NCBI RefSeq assembly: GCF_027944005.1
Contig: NZ_AP027204.1
Span: 2,421,291 to 2,485,290, forward strand
Source: Polynucleobacter sp. SHI8
Lineage (GTDB): Bacteria > Pseudomonadota > Gammaproteobacteria > Burkholderiales > Burkholderiaceae
Length of the DNA stretch: 64,000 nucleotides
Reading direction: 5' to 3'
Under the pieces are notes generated by a model that saw only the letters and a list, made by a program, of their open reading frames with translations, made no database searches and was not told the origin of the DNA. Below are positions 8,346-16,754 of this stretch, piece after piece. How positions within the stretch are numbered: position 1 is the stretch's first letter; each line of letters starts with the position of its first letter. The translations under genes and the position numbers were made by a program.

Positions 8346-9596
8346 TTATGCTGCTTGTTTTTCTGAAAAATAGACATCGTCATTTTCAGCATTAATCATT
8401 TGCATTACTGGGCTTAAAATTTGATCGTCAGTGATGCATTCATTGCCGAAGCCATTCCAGTTTTTTCGTGGAATTCCGCGACAAAATAATTCAATTTTGT
8501 TTGATAATTCAGGGTACATACTCTCAATCATCTCGTAGCAATAATCAGGTTTACGACTGTGCTCACGACGACGGAATGTAAATACTGATCCTGGTCGTGC
8601 GGTTGGAGGTACTTCTGGCAATTTACCGCGAGTCGCAATTAATAAAATTTCATGCTGCACTCGCACATAACAGCCTTGCCCAGCGGACATTTTGTCCCAA
8701 ATGGATTGGGTCTTATAGGTAAATCCCCATGCATCAATCACTGCCAATGCTTCACGAATTAGGGATGCAGAGCACCACAAAAACAAAACGGCATCTTCGG
8801 CTGCAATGTCATTGACAGGCATCGCACAAATATCTTCCAAAGTCATCGTTGGATATCCAACTGCGACCTCACCCATGTAATCCCATGGTGGATCAGCCAA
8901 AATCACGTTATATGGTCCTGCACGTGGATCAAGTGGTTTATTGTTAGCCCGCTTTGCTTCGATTTCTTCCAAAATCTGAGAACGACGAGCTTCAGTTTTT
9001 GCTTTGCGAAGTGCTTTTGCTTTTTCCAAAATTTCCTTCTCTGAAAGTTCAAGCACTTTGTTTTGAGCGTGTTCAGGCAATGTCGCAATGACGGCAGCAT
9101 TACTGACATTCAATTGACCATCATCAACAGCTTTAATTAATTCGGCTGAGCCAAGATTCAATACCGATTTAGCCCGTTGCAATGAATCAACGGATACCTT
9201 CAAATCCAATGCAGCCTGTTTTTGAGATACTGTACCTGGTGTGTATTGATTGCCACCGATGTATGAATTTGCCATACGAGCTGCAATCATTGCTCGTTGT
9301 CCTTCTTCAAGATGGCGACGGTGAAAGTTAAGACTGTTAAGAAGCCGCTCAATTGGTTCATTTGTTTCAGGTAGCTCACATAAAATTGGCGTGATCCCTA
9401 ACTCTCGGCATGCACGATAGCGAGCGCGACCATCTAACAAGTAGCCGTTTTGTACGATAATTGGCACTTGCTGACCATTGATGCGGATATCTTCTTTTAA
9501 TTTCAAAAAAGCATCCGTGGTCATTTCTGGGAATAAATATGCTGCTTCATGGATTTTCATGGCAGGTTGAATTACTGTGGTTTTGATTGTGTTCAT
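8346..9596 (-). CDS. ParB-like domain fused to MT-A70 N6-adenine methyltransferase
   Basis: A 416-residue fusion. Residues about 8-100 match a ParB/Srx-like nuclease domain (LKEDIRINGQQVPIIVQNGYLLDGRARYRAC). Residues about 100-155 look like the following helix-turn-helix region. Residues about 225-400 are an MT-A70-family methyltransferase with the catalytic ILADPPW motif and the HEILLIATRG segment. Such fusions occur on plasmids, phages and islands and are expected to methylate adenine N6. The ribosome-binding site ACGGAG precedes the ATG. It may protect the element from host restriction or mark it during replication; that role is inferred. Confidence 0.88.
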   Translation of the reverse strand: MNTIKTTVIQPAMKIHEAAYLFPEMTTDAFLKLKEDIRINGQQVPIIVQNGYLLDGRARYRACRELGITPILCELPETNEPIERLLNSLNFHRRHLEEGQRAMIAARMANSYIGGNQYTPGTVSQKQAALDLKVSVDSLQRAKSVLNLGSAELIKAVDDGQLNVSNAAVIATLPEHAQNKVLELSEKEILEKAKALRKAKTEARRSQILEEIEAKRANNKPLDPRAGPYNVILADPPWDYMGEVAVGYPTMTLEDICAMPVNDIAAEDAVLFLWCSASLIREALAVIDAWGFTYKTQSIWDKMSAGQGCYVRVQHEILLIATRGKLPEVPPTARPGSVFTFRRREHSRKPDYCYEMIESMYPELSNKIELFCRGIPRKNWNGFGNECITDDQILSPVMQMINAENDDVYFSEKQAA

Positions 9597-9683
9597 AAAT
9601 TCTCCGTAAGTTAGGTTTAATTTTTATCTCGTCAGCGCTGATTCGATAGTGTGATTAAAACATTTACGGAAATTTTTAATAAT

Positions 9684-9710
9684 TGGCTGGATTTTTGCAT
9701 TTTCCAGCCA
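9684..9710. promoter_or_regulatory. Inverted repeat in divergent promoter region
   Basis: TGGCTGG (9684-9690) and CCAGCCA (9704-9710) form perfect 7-bp arms around a 13-base centre. The site lies between the divergent ParB/MT-A70 gene and the 290-residue gene at 9744, so it could be an operator for either. A TTGACA hexamer follows at 9715-9720. Confidence 0.35.
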
Positions 9711-9743
9711 CCCCTTGACATTTTTAATGTGTGAGACCAAGGA

Positions 9744-10616
9744 ATGGCAGATAAAAAAAGTGATAAAAAAAGCACTAAAGATAGTAAGTTGACCGTTTTT
9801 AATTCGATGCGAGCCGCTGCTTGGGTAAATGATCTCAAGCGTAGAACTGAGGTTGAGAGTGATAAGGCGTTACTAAAAGCCATTCCAACCATCCAAGATT
9901 TGGAAGTTCGGTTTGGACGATACTTATCAGGTATCCATCTTCCCTCTGGAATGATTAGAAATGCTATTCATGCCTATGCGCCTGTAAAGAAATCACGCTT
10001 CGTCTTTGAATTCGGTCCTGAAGATCAAGGGGAGTTCGTATCGCTTTGGATGCTTTTTCAGGATCGCTATGACGAATTTTGGACGATCATTGAAGATGTC
10101 ATTCCCCGATTGCCAACAGATCGGGAAGAAGGGCATTATGGACGGATTGATCGCATTGCAGCCATTTTCTGTGCAACTGATACTTGGGCGGATATTCGCG
10201 TTAAACGAGCCTATTCGTTTGAAATGAATAATCCAGTTCAAGTCTATATGAATGAATTTCAGGTGATGCCTGAATTGCGATTTTTGGCAGCAGTGATCGC
10301 TATTTGGCGATTGAGCATGTTAGTGCGGGAAGGGGAGGAAGCGACTGAATATTTGTTACATTGCTTATTGACTGGTCCTTATGTGCAGGTTTTAGAAAAA
10401 CATGGAATTTATGAACATGTTTGCTTTCTGGTTCACGCGTTCGCGGTAAGACATTACTTGATGCAGGGGCAGACGAGCCTTGCAGCGAAAATTTTTTCTG
10501 ACATATATCAACCGACACAAAAACGCATGGAAATTCAAAAAAGTGAAAAAAGTAGCGATCTACCAGACTCTACAAAGGCTGTTTTTTCGTTTTGGAATTC
10601 TTCGGTGCTAAAGTAG
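9744..10616 (+). CDS. Hypothetical protein, mobile-element associated
   Basis: A 290-residue protein, not recognised. It has a lysine-rich N-terminus (residues 1-17) and a helical body with several tryptophans. Residues 160-235 are hydrophobic and helical but lack clear membrane segments. An AAGGA ribosome-binding site lies 3-4 bases before the ATG. Its 3' end overlaps the convergent 392-residue gene by 47 bp. It is transcribed divergently from the ParB/MT-A70 operon. Length and position suggest an element-maintenance or accessory function, but there is no direct evidence. Confidence 0.6.
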   Translation: MADKKSDKKSTKDSKLTVFNSMRAAAWVNDLKRRTEVESDKALLKAIPTIQDLEVRFGRYLSGIHLPSGMIRNAIHAYAPVKKSRFVFEFGPEDQGEFVSLWMLFQDRYDEFWTIIEDVIPRLPTDREEGHYGRIDRIAAIFCATDTWADIRVKRAYSFEMNNPVQVYMNEFQVMPELRFLAAVIAIWRLSMLVREGEEATEYLLHCLLTGPYVQVLEKHGIYEHVCFLVHAFAVRHYLMQGQTSLAAKIFSDIYQPTQKRMEIQKSEKSSDLPDSTKAVFSFWNSSVLK

Positions 10617-11748
10617 TTTTCAATTTTTTTTGAAGTTCATATTTTTCAATGAGATTTTTGAATATGCTTTGACCATGCCCGTGTTTTTCTTCAACGGCAT
10701 TTGCAATTTGTCGTGCAGTCATTTGATGATTATTTGGCTTGTCAACACTGATGCCCAAATCAAGTACGCAAGTGAGTAGACACCCATAGCTGACTGTGCA
10801 TTGCTCATAAGGACGGATCTGGTAAATTTCGCCTTTGGTATCTGCTAACAGATGAGAACTATTGCCGTGAAATAATTCCTGTCTTTGATCGTCGTAGATA
10901 TGGCATAGTTGATTTAAATTGACACCGTATTCTTCGGTCAGCTCAAAGGCATAAATCAACGCATTTTCTTTCAATGAGCAGAAGTCATTTTCTACTAACT
11001 GCTGCCAAAACCATTGTGTGATATTGAAGCCCTTGCGAATTAGTTCATGCTCTAGTTCATCTGCGATATCTTTGGCTAATTCTTCACTATGCAAAAGTGC
11101 CGACCTGAAAAATTGCAACAGCACTTCTGGTATGGCAACGTCTTTCCACTTCTCATAAATTTCTCTTGCTTTAATAATAGAGTCAGCAATTGCAATGCTG
11201 AAATTGCCATGTGCAATGAGTGACTCATTGATTGTTGAAATAGTCTCTTTTGTCATGTCGGATGGGTGAAATGACAAGGTAGGAATTTCGACCAATGAAT
11301 ACTGTGAAGGCTCACATTCCTCCTTTACAGACTTGAAAAATCCAACCAATTGATCGTCTACCTTCATGACAGGAATTTGCATTTTCCATATTTCGGCAAT
11401 GTCACCAAATTGAACATCAGAATTTTGATTCGCAGTGACGGATGCAGAAAACATAGGCACGATATGGGAAATAATCCATTCGTATAAAGTACCCAGATGA
11501 TATTTTATGGAAGCAGGGTGAGAGCCTTGAATTCGCCACTGTTCAATCGTTGCCACTGGTTCCCCTAACCAATCTGCCAATGCTGTTTCGTTCGTTAGTC
11601 GTGCCGATAGTGAAGTCGATGACTTTGGAGAAGATTTCCGTATCACTACTGGGGACAGCATCTCGAAAGTTGCACCTAGGTGCGCCATACTGAGCTGGGT
11701 ATCTGGCGATAATTGCTTGAGCTTGAGTAAAAATTCTAGTGGCGTCAT
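10570..11748 (-). CDS. Hypothetical protein with HTH-like N-terminus
   Basis: A 392-residue protein, not recognised. Near residues 50-75 the sequence LTNETALADWLGEPVATIEQWRIQGSH (quoted in part) resembles the excisionase/MerR-like pattern of a DNA-binding helix-turn-helix. The remainder is mostly helical, with a basic C-terminal tail (KKLKTTLAPKNSKTKKQPL). It is transcribed away from the integrase terminus in the same direction as the integrase, 83 bp downstream of it. The 3' end overlaps the convergent 290-residue gene by 47 bp. Confidence 0.6.
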   Translation of the reverse strand: MTPLEFLLKLKQLSPDTQLSMAHLGATFEMLSPVVIRKSSPKSSTSLSARLTNETALADWLGEPVATIEQWRIQGSHPASIKYHLGTLYEWIISHIVPMFSASVTANQNSDVQFGDIAEIWKMQIPVMKVDDQLVGFFKSVKEECEPSQYSLVEIPTLSFHPSDMTKETISTINESLIAHGNFSIAIADSIIKAREIYEKWKDVAIPEVLLQFFRSALLHSEELAKDIADELEHELIRKGFNITQWFWQQLVENDFCSLKENALIYAFELTEEYGVNLNQLCHIYDDQRQELFHGNSSHLLADTKGEIYQIRPYEQCTVSYGCLLTCVLDLGISVDKPNNHQMTARQIANAVEEKHGHGQSIFKNLIEKYELQKKLKTTLAPKNSKTKKQPL

Positions 11749-11763
11749 AGTAAATTTAAGTGT

Positions 11764-11785
11764 GCTTACCGCTTTGGCGGTAAGC
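11764..11785. promoter_or_regulatory. 9-bp stem-loop between integrase and downstream gene
   Basis: GCTTACCGC and GCGGTAAGC pair perfectly around a TTTG loop. On the minus strand it follows the integrase stop and precedes the 392-residue gene. It lacks a strong U tract, so it may be an operator or attenuator rather than a simple terminator. Confidence 0.4.
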
Positions 11786-11831
11786 TGTAATGTAAAGGTA
11801 TTAGTGTTCTTTTGCCGATGGATAGATCATT

Positions 11832-13445
11832 TTAAGGAACCATATTTTTTACTAGCCATTCATTCCACCAGCCTTTTCGATATCTCAAAGTATCAAAATG
11901 AATGAATGGAAAATCTAAAGCCGTGAATGCATCCCTTGCTTGGACATCCGCAGTCGCTTTACTGCGGTAGTGTTTCGCTTTAATGCCGACTGGTGCATGA
12001 CCTGTCCACTGGTCAGCACGAACAGCATCAAGATCACTTGTGCCTAATGCGTCAGCCACCGTGTCACGGAAACTATGCAGAACCTTAGTGCGTGGAATAT
12101 GTACGCCGATTTTTTGGAGATAGTTATTCACGTCCCTAGATAAATTGCGTTCTCGTTTTTCTCTGGAATCCATGGGCAGATTTGGGAAAAGCCGCGTAGC
12201 ACCCAATAATCGCAAGTCAGCGAGATAATCATCAAGACCAATTTCCCATAATATTGGATGCAGCGGTATGGTTCTTTTTGACTGTGCATTTTTGAGTCGC
12301 TTAGTTTCTATCTTGTGCGCAATTGAGTCAGGCTTCTTTCTGGGGCGATGTTTAATTGAAATACTGCGAATACCATTTTCAATAATGATGTCATCTAGAT
12401 CAAGGCAAGCAATTTCGTTTGCACGAGCACCCGTAAATAAGAGCAGTAAAGGACCCCAAAACTGATGTGGTCGTTTTGCCTTCATAAAGTTCGCACTATC
12501 AAAAATCTTAATCAGTTCTTCTTGCTGAAACGCTTCTGCACCGCCATCAATTTCGCCATCAGAGTGGCGGACTGAATCTTCAAATGGATTTGGTTCAAAA
12601 CAACGTCCAGCTTTAATCGCCCATGAAAAAAATCCAGATACATTGGTTAAGTGGTCGTTGCATGTTCTAGCTGAAATAGTGTCAGGAGCAGTATCGTTGC
12701 CATTCGCATCGAGCATGGTTGGTGGATTGAGCAAAATTTCAGATGCCGTGCCGATTTTAATATTTCGTTTTTTGGCATGCAGTGGAATATGCGAAAGTGC
12801 CTCATTGAAGTCCATGCATTCCCGCCGAGTGAGTTCATGTACCATGCGATGATTGCCACCCATTAGAATTCCAAATAATTCCAGGCTTTCTGTGTAGGAT
12901 TTTTTCGTAGCGGCAGCAATGCCTTTTTTGGAAAGCAAATAGGAATCAAAGGCATCTTTCAATGTGCTTGGCTTTGTTGGAAGGGAGGGCGCAAATTGAG
13001 TAATTTCGGCTTTTAATTTCTTAGCTTCTATTTTGAGTGCTTCAGTTGGTAGCGGAGCTGGTTGTTCACCACGACTGGCATGCAAGAAGAGGGCGAAGTT
13101 TTTTAGTTCTTCTTGGGCGACCTGAGGATTATCGCTCGTCTGAATACGAGCAGCAGAAATACTGCCATCTTTCCCGATAGTGAGTCCTTCCACTATCAGT
13201 TTTTTAATGCTTTCCGGGTCAAGGCTATCTGGATCAATCGTCATAAGTCGCGCCAATCTGGTAATCAATGGTAGCATTGTGCCAGAAAGTTGGTAGCCCG
13301 TAAGCTTTGCGGTTTTGGGGCAACGGGTAAGCAGGGAGCGATTAAGTTCTGGCTTACCTAGAATGGTAGCGAGAATTTTTGGAAAAACGATTCGGAAATA
13401 AAAAACGCCGTGTCGAGAACGGCGTAGGTGTGAAGCTAATTTCAT
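11832..13445 (-). CDS. Tyrosine-type site-specific integrase
   Basis: Integrates the left element at the tRNA-Phe 3' end. The catalytic domain shows the family residues: Arg in TGARANEIACL, the HSFRD box (His-x-x-Arg), the WTGH box and the nucleophile Tyr in AKHYRS. The N-terminus has the basic RRSRHGVFYFR segment typical of large proteobacterial integrases. The ATG at 13445 (537 residues) is preferred over the upstream frame start at 13487 because GAGGTG lies 6 bases before it. That ribosome-binding site sits in a hairpin. The gene ends about 90 bp from a truncated tRNA-Phe copy, consistent with attachment-site use. Confidence 0.9.
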   Translation of the reverse strand: MKLASHLRRSRHGVFYFRIVFPKILATILGKPELNRSLLTRCPKTAKLTGYQLSGTMLPLITRLARLMTIDPDSLDPESIKKLIVEGLTIGKDGSISAARIQTSDNPQVAQEELKNFALFLHASRGEQPAPLPTEALKIEAKKLKAEITQFAPSLPTKPSTLKDAFDSYLLSKKGIAAATKKSYTESLELFGILMGGNHRMVHELTRRECMDFNEALSHIPLHAKKRNIKIGTASEILLNPPTMLDANGNDTAPDTISARTCNDHLTNVSGFFSWAIKAGRCFEPNPFEDSVRHSDGEIDGGAEAFQQEELIKIFDSANFMKAKRPHQFWGPLLLLFTGARANEIACLDLDDIIIENGIRSISIKHRPRKKPDSIAHKIETKRLKNAQSKRTIPLHPILWEIGLDDYLADLRLLGATRLFPNLPMDSREKRERNLSRDVNNYLQKIGVHIPRTKVLHSFRDTVADALGTSDLDAVRADQWTGHAPVGIKAKHYRSKATADVQARDAFTALDFPFIHFDTLRYRKGWWNEWLVKNMVP

Positions 13446-13451
13446 TGGTAT

Positions 13452-13468
13452 CACCTCAATGTGAGGTG
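13452..13468. promoter_or_regulatory. Hairpin covering the integrase ribosome-binding site
   Basis: CACCTCA-ATG-TGAGGTG is a perfect 7-bp stem with a 3-base centre. On the minus strand one arm supplies the GAGGTG ribosome-binding site of the integrase, so folding of the mRNA would hide it. Alternatively it is a protein-binding site near the attachment site. Confidence 0.45.
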
Positions 13469-13537
13469 GAACACCTGTTTGGAGCACCTGATATTTTGAA
13501 GCTTATAAACTTCAATCAGATCAACAACTTAAAATCT

Positions 13538-13582
13538 TGGTGGCCCGGGGCGGAATCGAACCACCGACACAAGGATTTTCAA
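13538..13582 (-). repeat. Truncated tRNA-Phe 3' end (attachment-site copy 1, long)
   Basis: 45 bases identical to the 3' part of the intact tRNA-Phe at 40628-40672, from the CCA end to the anticodon loop. The match ends abruptly and is followed by a TCCGATAGACCG segment also found at the third copy. It is the junction between the left plasmid-like element and island module E1. The surrounding 360 bp (13446-13805) contains no gene. Confidence 0.85.
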
Positions 13583-13773
13583 ATATCCTCCGATAGACCG
13601 CTTTCGCTTTGATTTCAAGGGCTTGAGTCACCAGCCCCGACTTGTCTAAAAATTGTGCGTCCTTGTGCCGGTCAAATTTGGCAATGAAATCAGAATCTTG
13701 CGAGGGGCTATTTTTCCGTGTGTACAGATTGTGTCGCCATACCCTACCAGTCAATCACCATAGTGTCTATGAA

Positions 13774-13790
13774 TGTCGTTTAAAACGACA
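13774..13790. repeat. Island palindrome, type B
   Basis: TGTCGTTTAAAACGACA, extending to a 21-bp near-perfect palindrome with flanking AA/TT. It lies 16 bp downstream of the HD-GYP gene stop codon and may also act as its terminator. First of the island-restricted palindrome family. Confidence 0.8.
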
Positions 13791-13805
13791 TTTCAACTGG
13801 CGTCC

Positions 13806-14852
13806 TTAAATTAGCGGTGGGAATGTATACCCATCAACTTTAAATACTTTTAAGCAAGCGTTAACGACATCAGTATCAAATAGCTTGTCACTACCCATAG
13901 CGATTTCTTCTAATGCGGCATCTATACCTTTACCTTTTCTGTAAGGGCGATCAGATGACATTGCCTCTACTGTGTCTGCCACACCCAGAATACGAGCCTC
14001 CTCACAGACAATATCGCCTTTAATTGCGTTGGGGTAGCCACTGCCATCCAAACGCTCATGATGCTGAAGAACTGCTTGAGCAATATTCCAAGGAAAGTGA
14101 ATATGTTTGAGCATGTCATAGCCAGCTTGAACATGATTCCTAAGCATGGCGACCTCAAAGTTGCTTAGGGCGATGGGCTTTGTGAGAATTTCTGCGGGAA
14201 TAGTAATTTTGCCAATATCGTGAACTAAGGCGGCCATACGAATACCTTCAATGGTATGTATGGGCAAATTCATTTCCGTGGCAATTGCCACAGCCAAATT
14301 TGCCACGCGCTTTTGATGTCCGCCCGTATATGGATCGCGAGCAACAATGACATTGGCTAAAGTGTCAACCATTTCGTTCATAGAAATGTTGACTGAGTGC
14401 TGATACTCGAGCAACTCCTTTTCTAGCTTTTTTCTATCTGAGATGTCGCGAATATTACATTGAATAACGCGGTCGCCATTGACGCCATAGGCATTGCTGA
14501 TAAACTTTACATTAATAATCTCTTCATCTTTTCGTTTTAATGGGAGATCTTCATAGCGTATGTAGCCCTTGTCTTTGAGCACGGTAAAGGCTGTTAAAGC
14601 CGCGGCTTTATCTACCATCGCGCCAATTTCCCACAACTCTTTACCGATGAGCTCATCTCTTGTAAAGCCCAGTAGGTTAGTAATGAATGGATTAGCGTCT
14701 TGAATGACTCCCGTTTGAAAATCAAGTATCAAGATACCATCTTGAGCGGTCTCAAATAATCGCCTATAGCGTAGCTCTGATTGTTTGGCTAACTGTTCTT
14801 TGTTTAAATCGTTTGTCATCAATATATTTGGTGAAATCAATAAATCCACCAT
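13806..14852 (-). CDS. PAS/HD-GYP cyclic-di-GMP phosphodiesterase
   Basis: A 348-residue predicted cytoplasmic sensor enzyme that hydrolyses c-di-GMP. Residues about 27-145 form a PAS/PAC domain (FETAQDGILILDFQTG). The HD-GYP domain follows with HDIGK, HHERLDGSGYP and DTVEAMSSDRPYR, so all key metal-binding residues are present. The ATG at 14852 has an AAGAGG directly before it; an internal ATG at 14819 is also possible. It is divergent from a diguanylate cyclase gene, which together with the polysaccharide genes forms a c-di-GMP module. Confidence 0.9.
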   Translation of the reverse strand: MVDLLISPNILMTNDLNKEQLAKQSELRYRRLFETAQDGILILDFQTGVIQDANPFITNLLGFTRDELIGKELWEIGAMVDKAAALTAFTVLKDKGYIRYEDLPLKRKDEEIINVKFISNAYGVNGDRVIQCNIRDISDRKKLEKELLEYQHSVNISMNEMVDTLANVIVARDPYTGGHQKRVANLAVAIATEMNLPIHTIEGIRMAALVHDIGKITIPAEILTKPIALSNFEVAMLRNHVQAGYDMLKHIHFPWNIAQAVLQHHERLDGSGYPNAIKGDIVCEEARILGVADTVEAMSSDRPYRKGKGIDAALEEIAMGSDKLFDTDVVNACLKVFKVDGYTFPPLI

Positions 14853-14955
14853 CCTCTTGATTTCAGTGTATACCCATTAATTCTGATGGTTATAGACTTT
14901 TAGTCTATTTAAGAGCTTAATTGAATCAATCTATCTTTTAGATGCGAGGAATATT

Positions 14956-15807
14956 TTGTACATAGCAATTAGCCTTTACAGCTTGTCTTTACTTTGCCAG
15001 GTTCTCGCATCATTAATTAGTCTTTCGTTATTTCGATATTCAGCAAAAGTATATCGTTTTCCTTGGCTTTTACTCGCTATAGGCTTGGCAATGATGATTG
15101 GGCGAAGAATGAATCCCATTCTTCATATATTCGAAACCGATCATTATGATTTAATAGACGCCCTCTTATCTCTACTAATTTCTGGTTTTTTATTACTTGG
15201 AGTGCTTGGTCTTAGAAAATTACTCCTCAAGTCTGACGATAAACAACTGACACTTGAAACTCTTGCTCAATTTGACCCCCTCACCAACAGCTTAAGTCGC
15301 ACTGAAATTCTTTATCGAGCCTCTGAAGAAATTGATCGATCACGCAGAAATAAACATTCCTTTGCGCTTTTAGAAATGGACATTGACCATTTTAAAAATG
15401 TAAACGATCAGCTTGGTCATCATGTTGGCGATGAAGTCTTAATTAATTTTGTAAGACACTCCCAAGAAGCCCTTCGCTCTATCGATTCAGTTGGACGAAT
15501 TGGTGGAGAAGAATTTCTAATTCTTTTGCCAGAAACAGAAGCCGAGGGAGCCGCTCAAATTGCCGAGCGTTTGCGTAAACATATTGCTAACGCAATAAAT
15601 GATACGAGCGCCCCAATACCAGTAAAAATCACCATTAGTATTGGGGTGACGATTTTTGAGCCAAATGAAAACCCTAGAATTGCGCGTGGAATAGTGCTCA
15701 ATGAACTCATGAATAAGGCTGACTTAGCAATGTATCAAGCTAAAAATGAAGGGCGAAATCGTATTGCCTTTTGGAGCGCCTCTACCCCCCCCCTTAAGAG
15801 GGCATGA
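14956..15807 (+). CDS. Diguanylate cyclase (GGDEF domain), membrane-bound
   Basis: Makes c-di-GMP from two GTP. Residues 1-92 contain three to four membrane segments. The GGDEF domain occupies about 110-278 with an active GGEEF signature and an RxxD inhibitory site (RSID) five residues upstream, so product inhibition is expected. The start is a TTG with a GAGGA ribosome-binding site. Divergent from the HD-GYP gene, so synthesis and breakdown enzymes share an intergenic region. A run of nine C lies at 15785-15793 near the 3' end. The gene ends 3 bp from the convergent outer-membrane gene. Confidence 0.92.
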   Translation: MYIAISLYSLSLLCQVLASLISLSLFRYSAKVYRFPWLLLAIGLAMMIGRRMNPILHIFETDHYDLIDALLSLLISGFLLLGVLGLRKLLLKSDDKQLTLETLAQFDPLTNSLSRTEILYRASEEIDRSRRNKHSFALLEMDIDHFKNVNDQLGHHVGDEVLINFVRHSQEALRSIDSVGRIGGEEFLILLPETEAEGAAQIAERLRKHIANAINDTSAPIPVKITISIGVTIFEPNENPRIARGIVLNELMNKADLAMYQAKNEGRNRIAFWSASTPPLKRA

Positions 15808-15809
15808 TA

Positions 15810-16754
15810 TTAAAAAGGAATGATTAATTCTTCCATCACATAGCGATAAAAGTAATTGGGCCCTAAAAACCCAGCAGACTTGCCATAACCAGCACGAGTC
15901 GTAAAGTAATAGTCATTTGATGCTACCGGACTGGTTGCCGCGAACTCATAAAGTTGTGTAGTGGTACTTGGATCTTGATTGACTGTTTGCCGCCCAACAC
16001 CTGCTGTGCCACTGAGCATCCACCCCGCCATTCTTTTTCTTGCCCCAAACGCAATCATCGTTTCGTTATAGGTTGATGGGTTGAAATAGTTATTAGCAAC
16101 ATTGGTATTGGTATCCCTAAATTGGCGATAACGCAGTTGCGCCGTTAGCCCGTAGTCTGGCACTAGGTCGTAAATGAGCTTTGCCCTCACTATTGGCCTT
16201 GTATTAGTGTCAGAAAAATACATATTGGCACCCATCAATATCGCAGTTAAACGCTCAAGAACCTGTTGCTCAAGAACCACTCCTCCAAGCGTGTAATAGA
16301 TTCCATTGTTTAAGGAGTTTTGCGTCTCCACTCTATCTCGATTAACAATCACTTCAGCTTTTGTAGAGTCTGTTACGCGAAATCCATAGTTACTATCAGT
16401 GGTAACTAATTGATGCCCATTCTCAGTGTTGTAACCAATATTGAGGTTATAGCCTAGAGCTGTTCGCGGATTAATTGCCTTTGTCATTAGTGTATATTGC
16501 TCACCTGTTGAGCTCCAGCCGCCTTGCGTAAAGTAATTGTGCTGATAGGTAATGCCTGTATATTTTTCACCATGCTCGTACAAAGGTAGGTAGCCTGCCT
16601 TGTATTTGTATGTAGAAAACCCTTCGCTATCGGAGCTGAAATACACATTCGGCACTGAAATAGCCTGCTTTGTTTGCTCTGTCTCTTCTTCGGCATTCGC
16701 ATGAGAAGTAAACAGTATGGAGATCATTAGAAAAATCTGAACTATTCTTTTCAT
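15810..16754 (-). CDS. Outer-membrane beta-barrel protein linked to glycosyltransferase
   Basis: A 314-residue secreted protein with a signal peptide (MKRIVQIFLMISILFTSHANA) and alternating aromatic/polar strands through its length, ending in phenylalanine, the usual signature of an outer-membrane barrel. It resembles the YaiO-like group, but that is tentative. The ATG at 16754 overlaps the stop of the glycosyltransferase as ATGA and has a GGGGA ribosome-binding site, better than a TTG at 16766. The coupling suggests it helps export or anchor the polymer made by the upstream enzyme. Confidence 0.7.
   Translation of the reverse strand: MKRIVQIFLMISILFTSHANAEEETEQTKQAISVPNVYFSSDSEGFSTYKYKAGYLPLYEHGEKYTGITYQHNYFTQGGWSSTGEQYTLMTKAINPRTALGYNLNIGYNTENGHQLVTTDSNYGFRVTDSTKAEVIVNRDRVETQNSLNNGIYYTLGGVVLEQQVLERLTAILMGANMYFSDTNTRPIVRAKLIYDLVPDYGLTAQLRYRQFRDTNTNVANNYFNPSTYNETMIAFGARKRMAGWMLSGTAGVGRQTVNQDPSTTTQLYEFAATSPVASNDYYFTTRAGYGKSAGFLGPNYFYRYVMEELIIPF

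Noticed and set aside
13538..13582. The four tRNA-Phe-like segments as additional tRNA genes
   Set aside because: They lack the 5' half, including most of the anticodon arm and the D-arm, and cannot fold; they are attachment-site duplicates.
13379..13612. Plus-strand frame opposite the integrase start and across the attachment site
   Set aside because: Antisense to the integrase N-terminus and to a tRNA fragment; the strong ribosome-binding site supports the minus-strand integrase.
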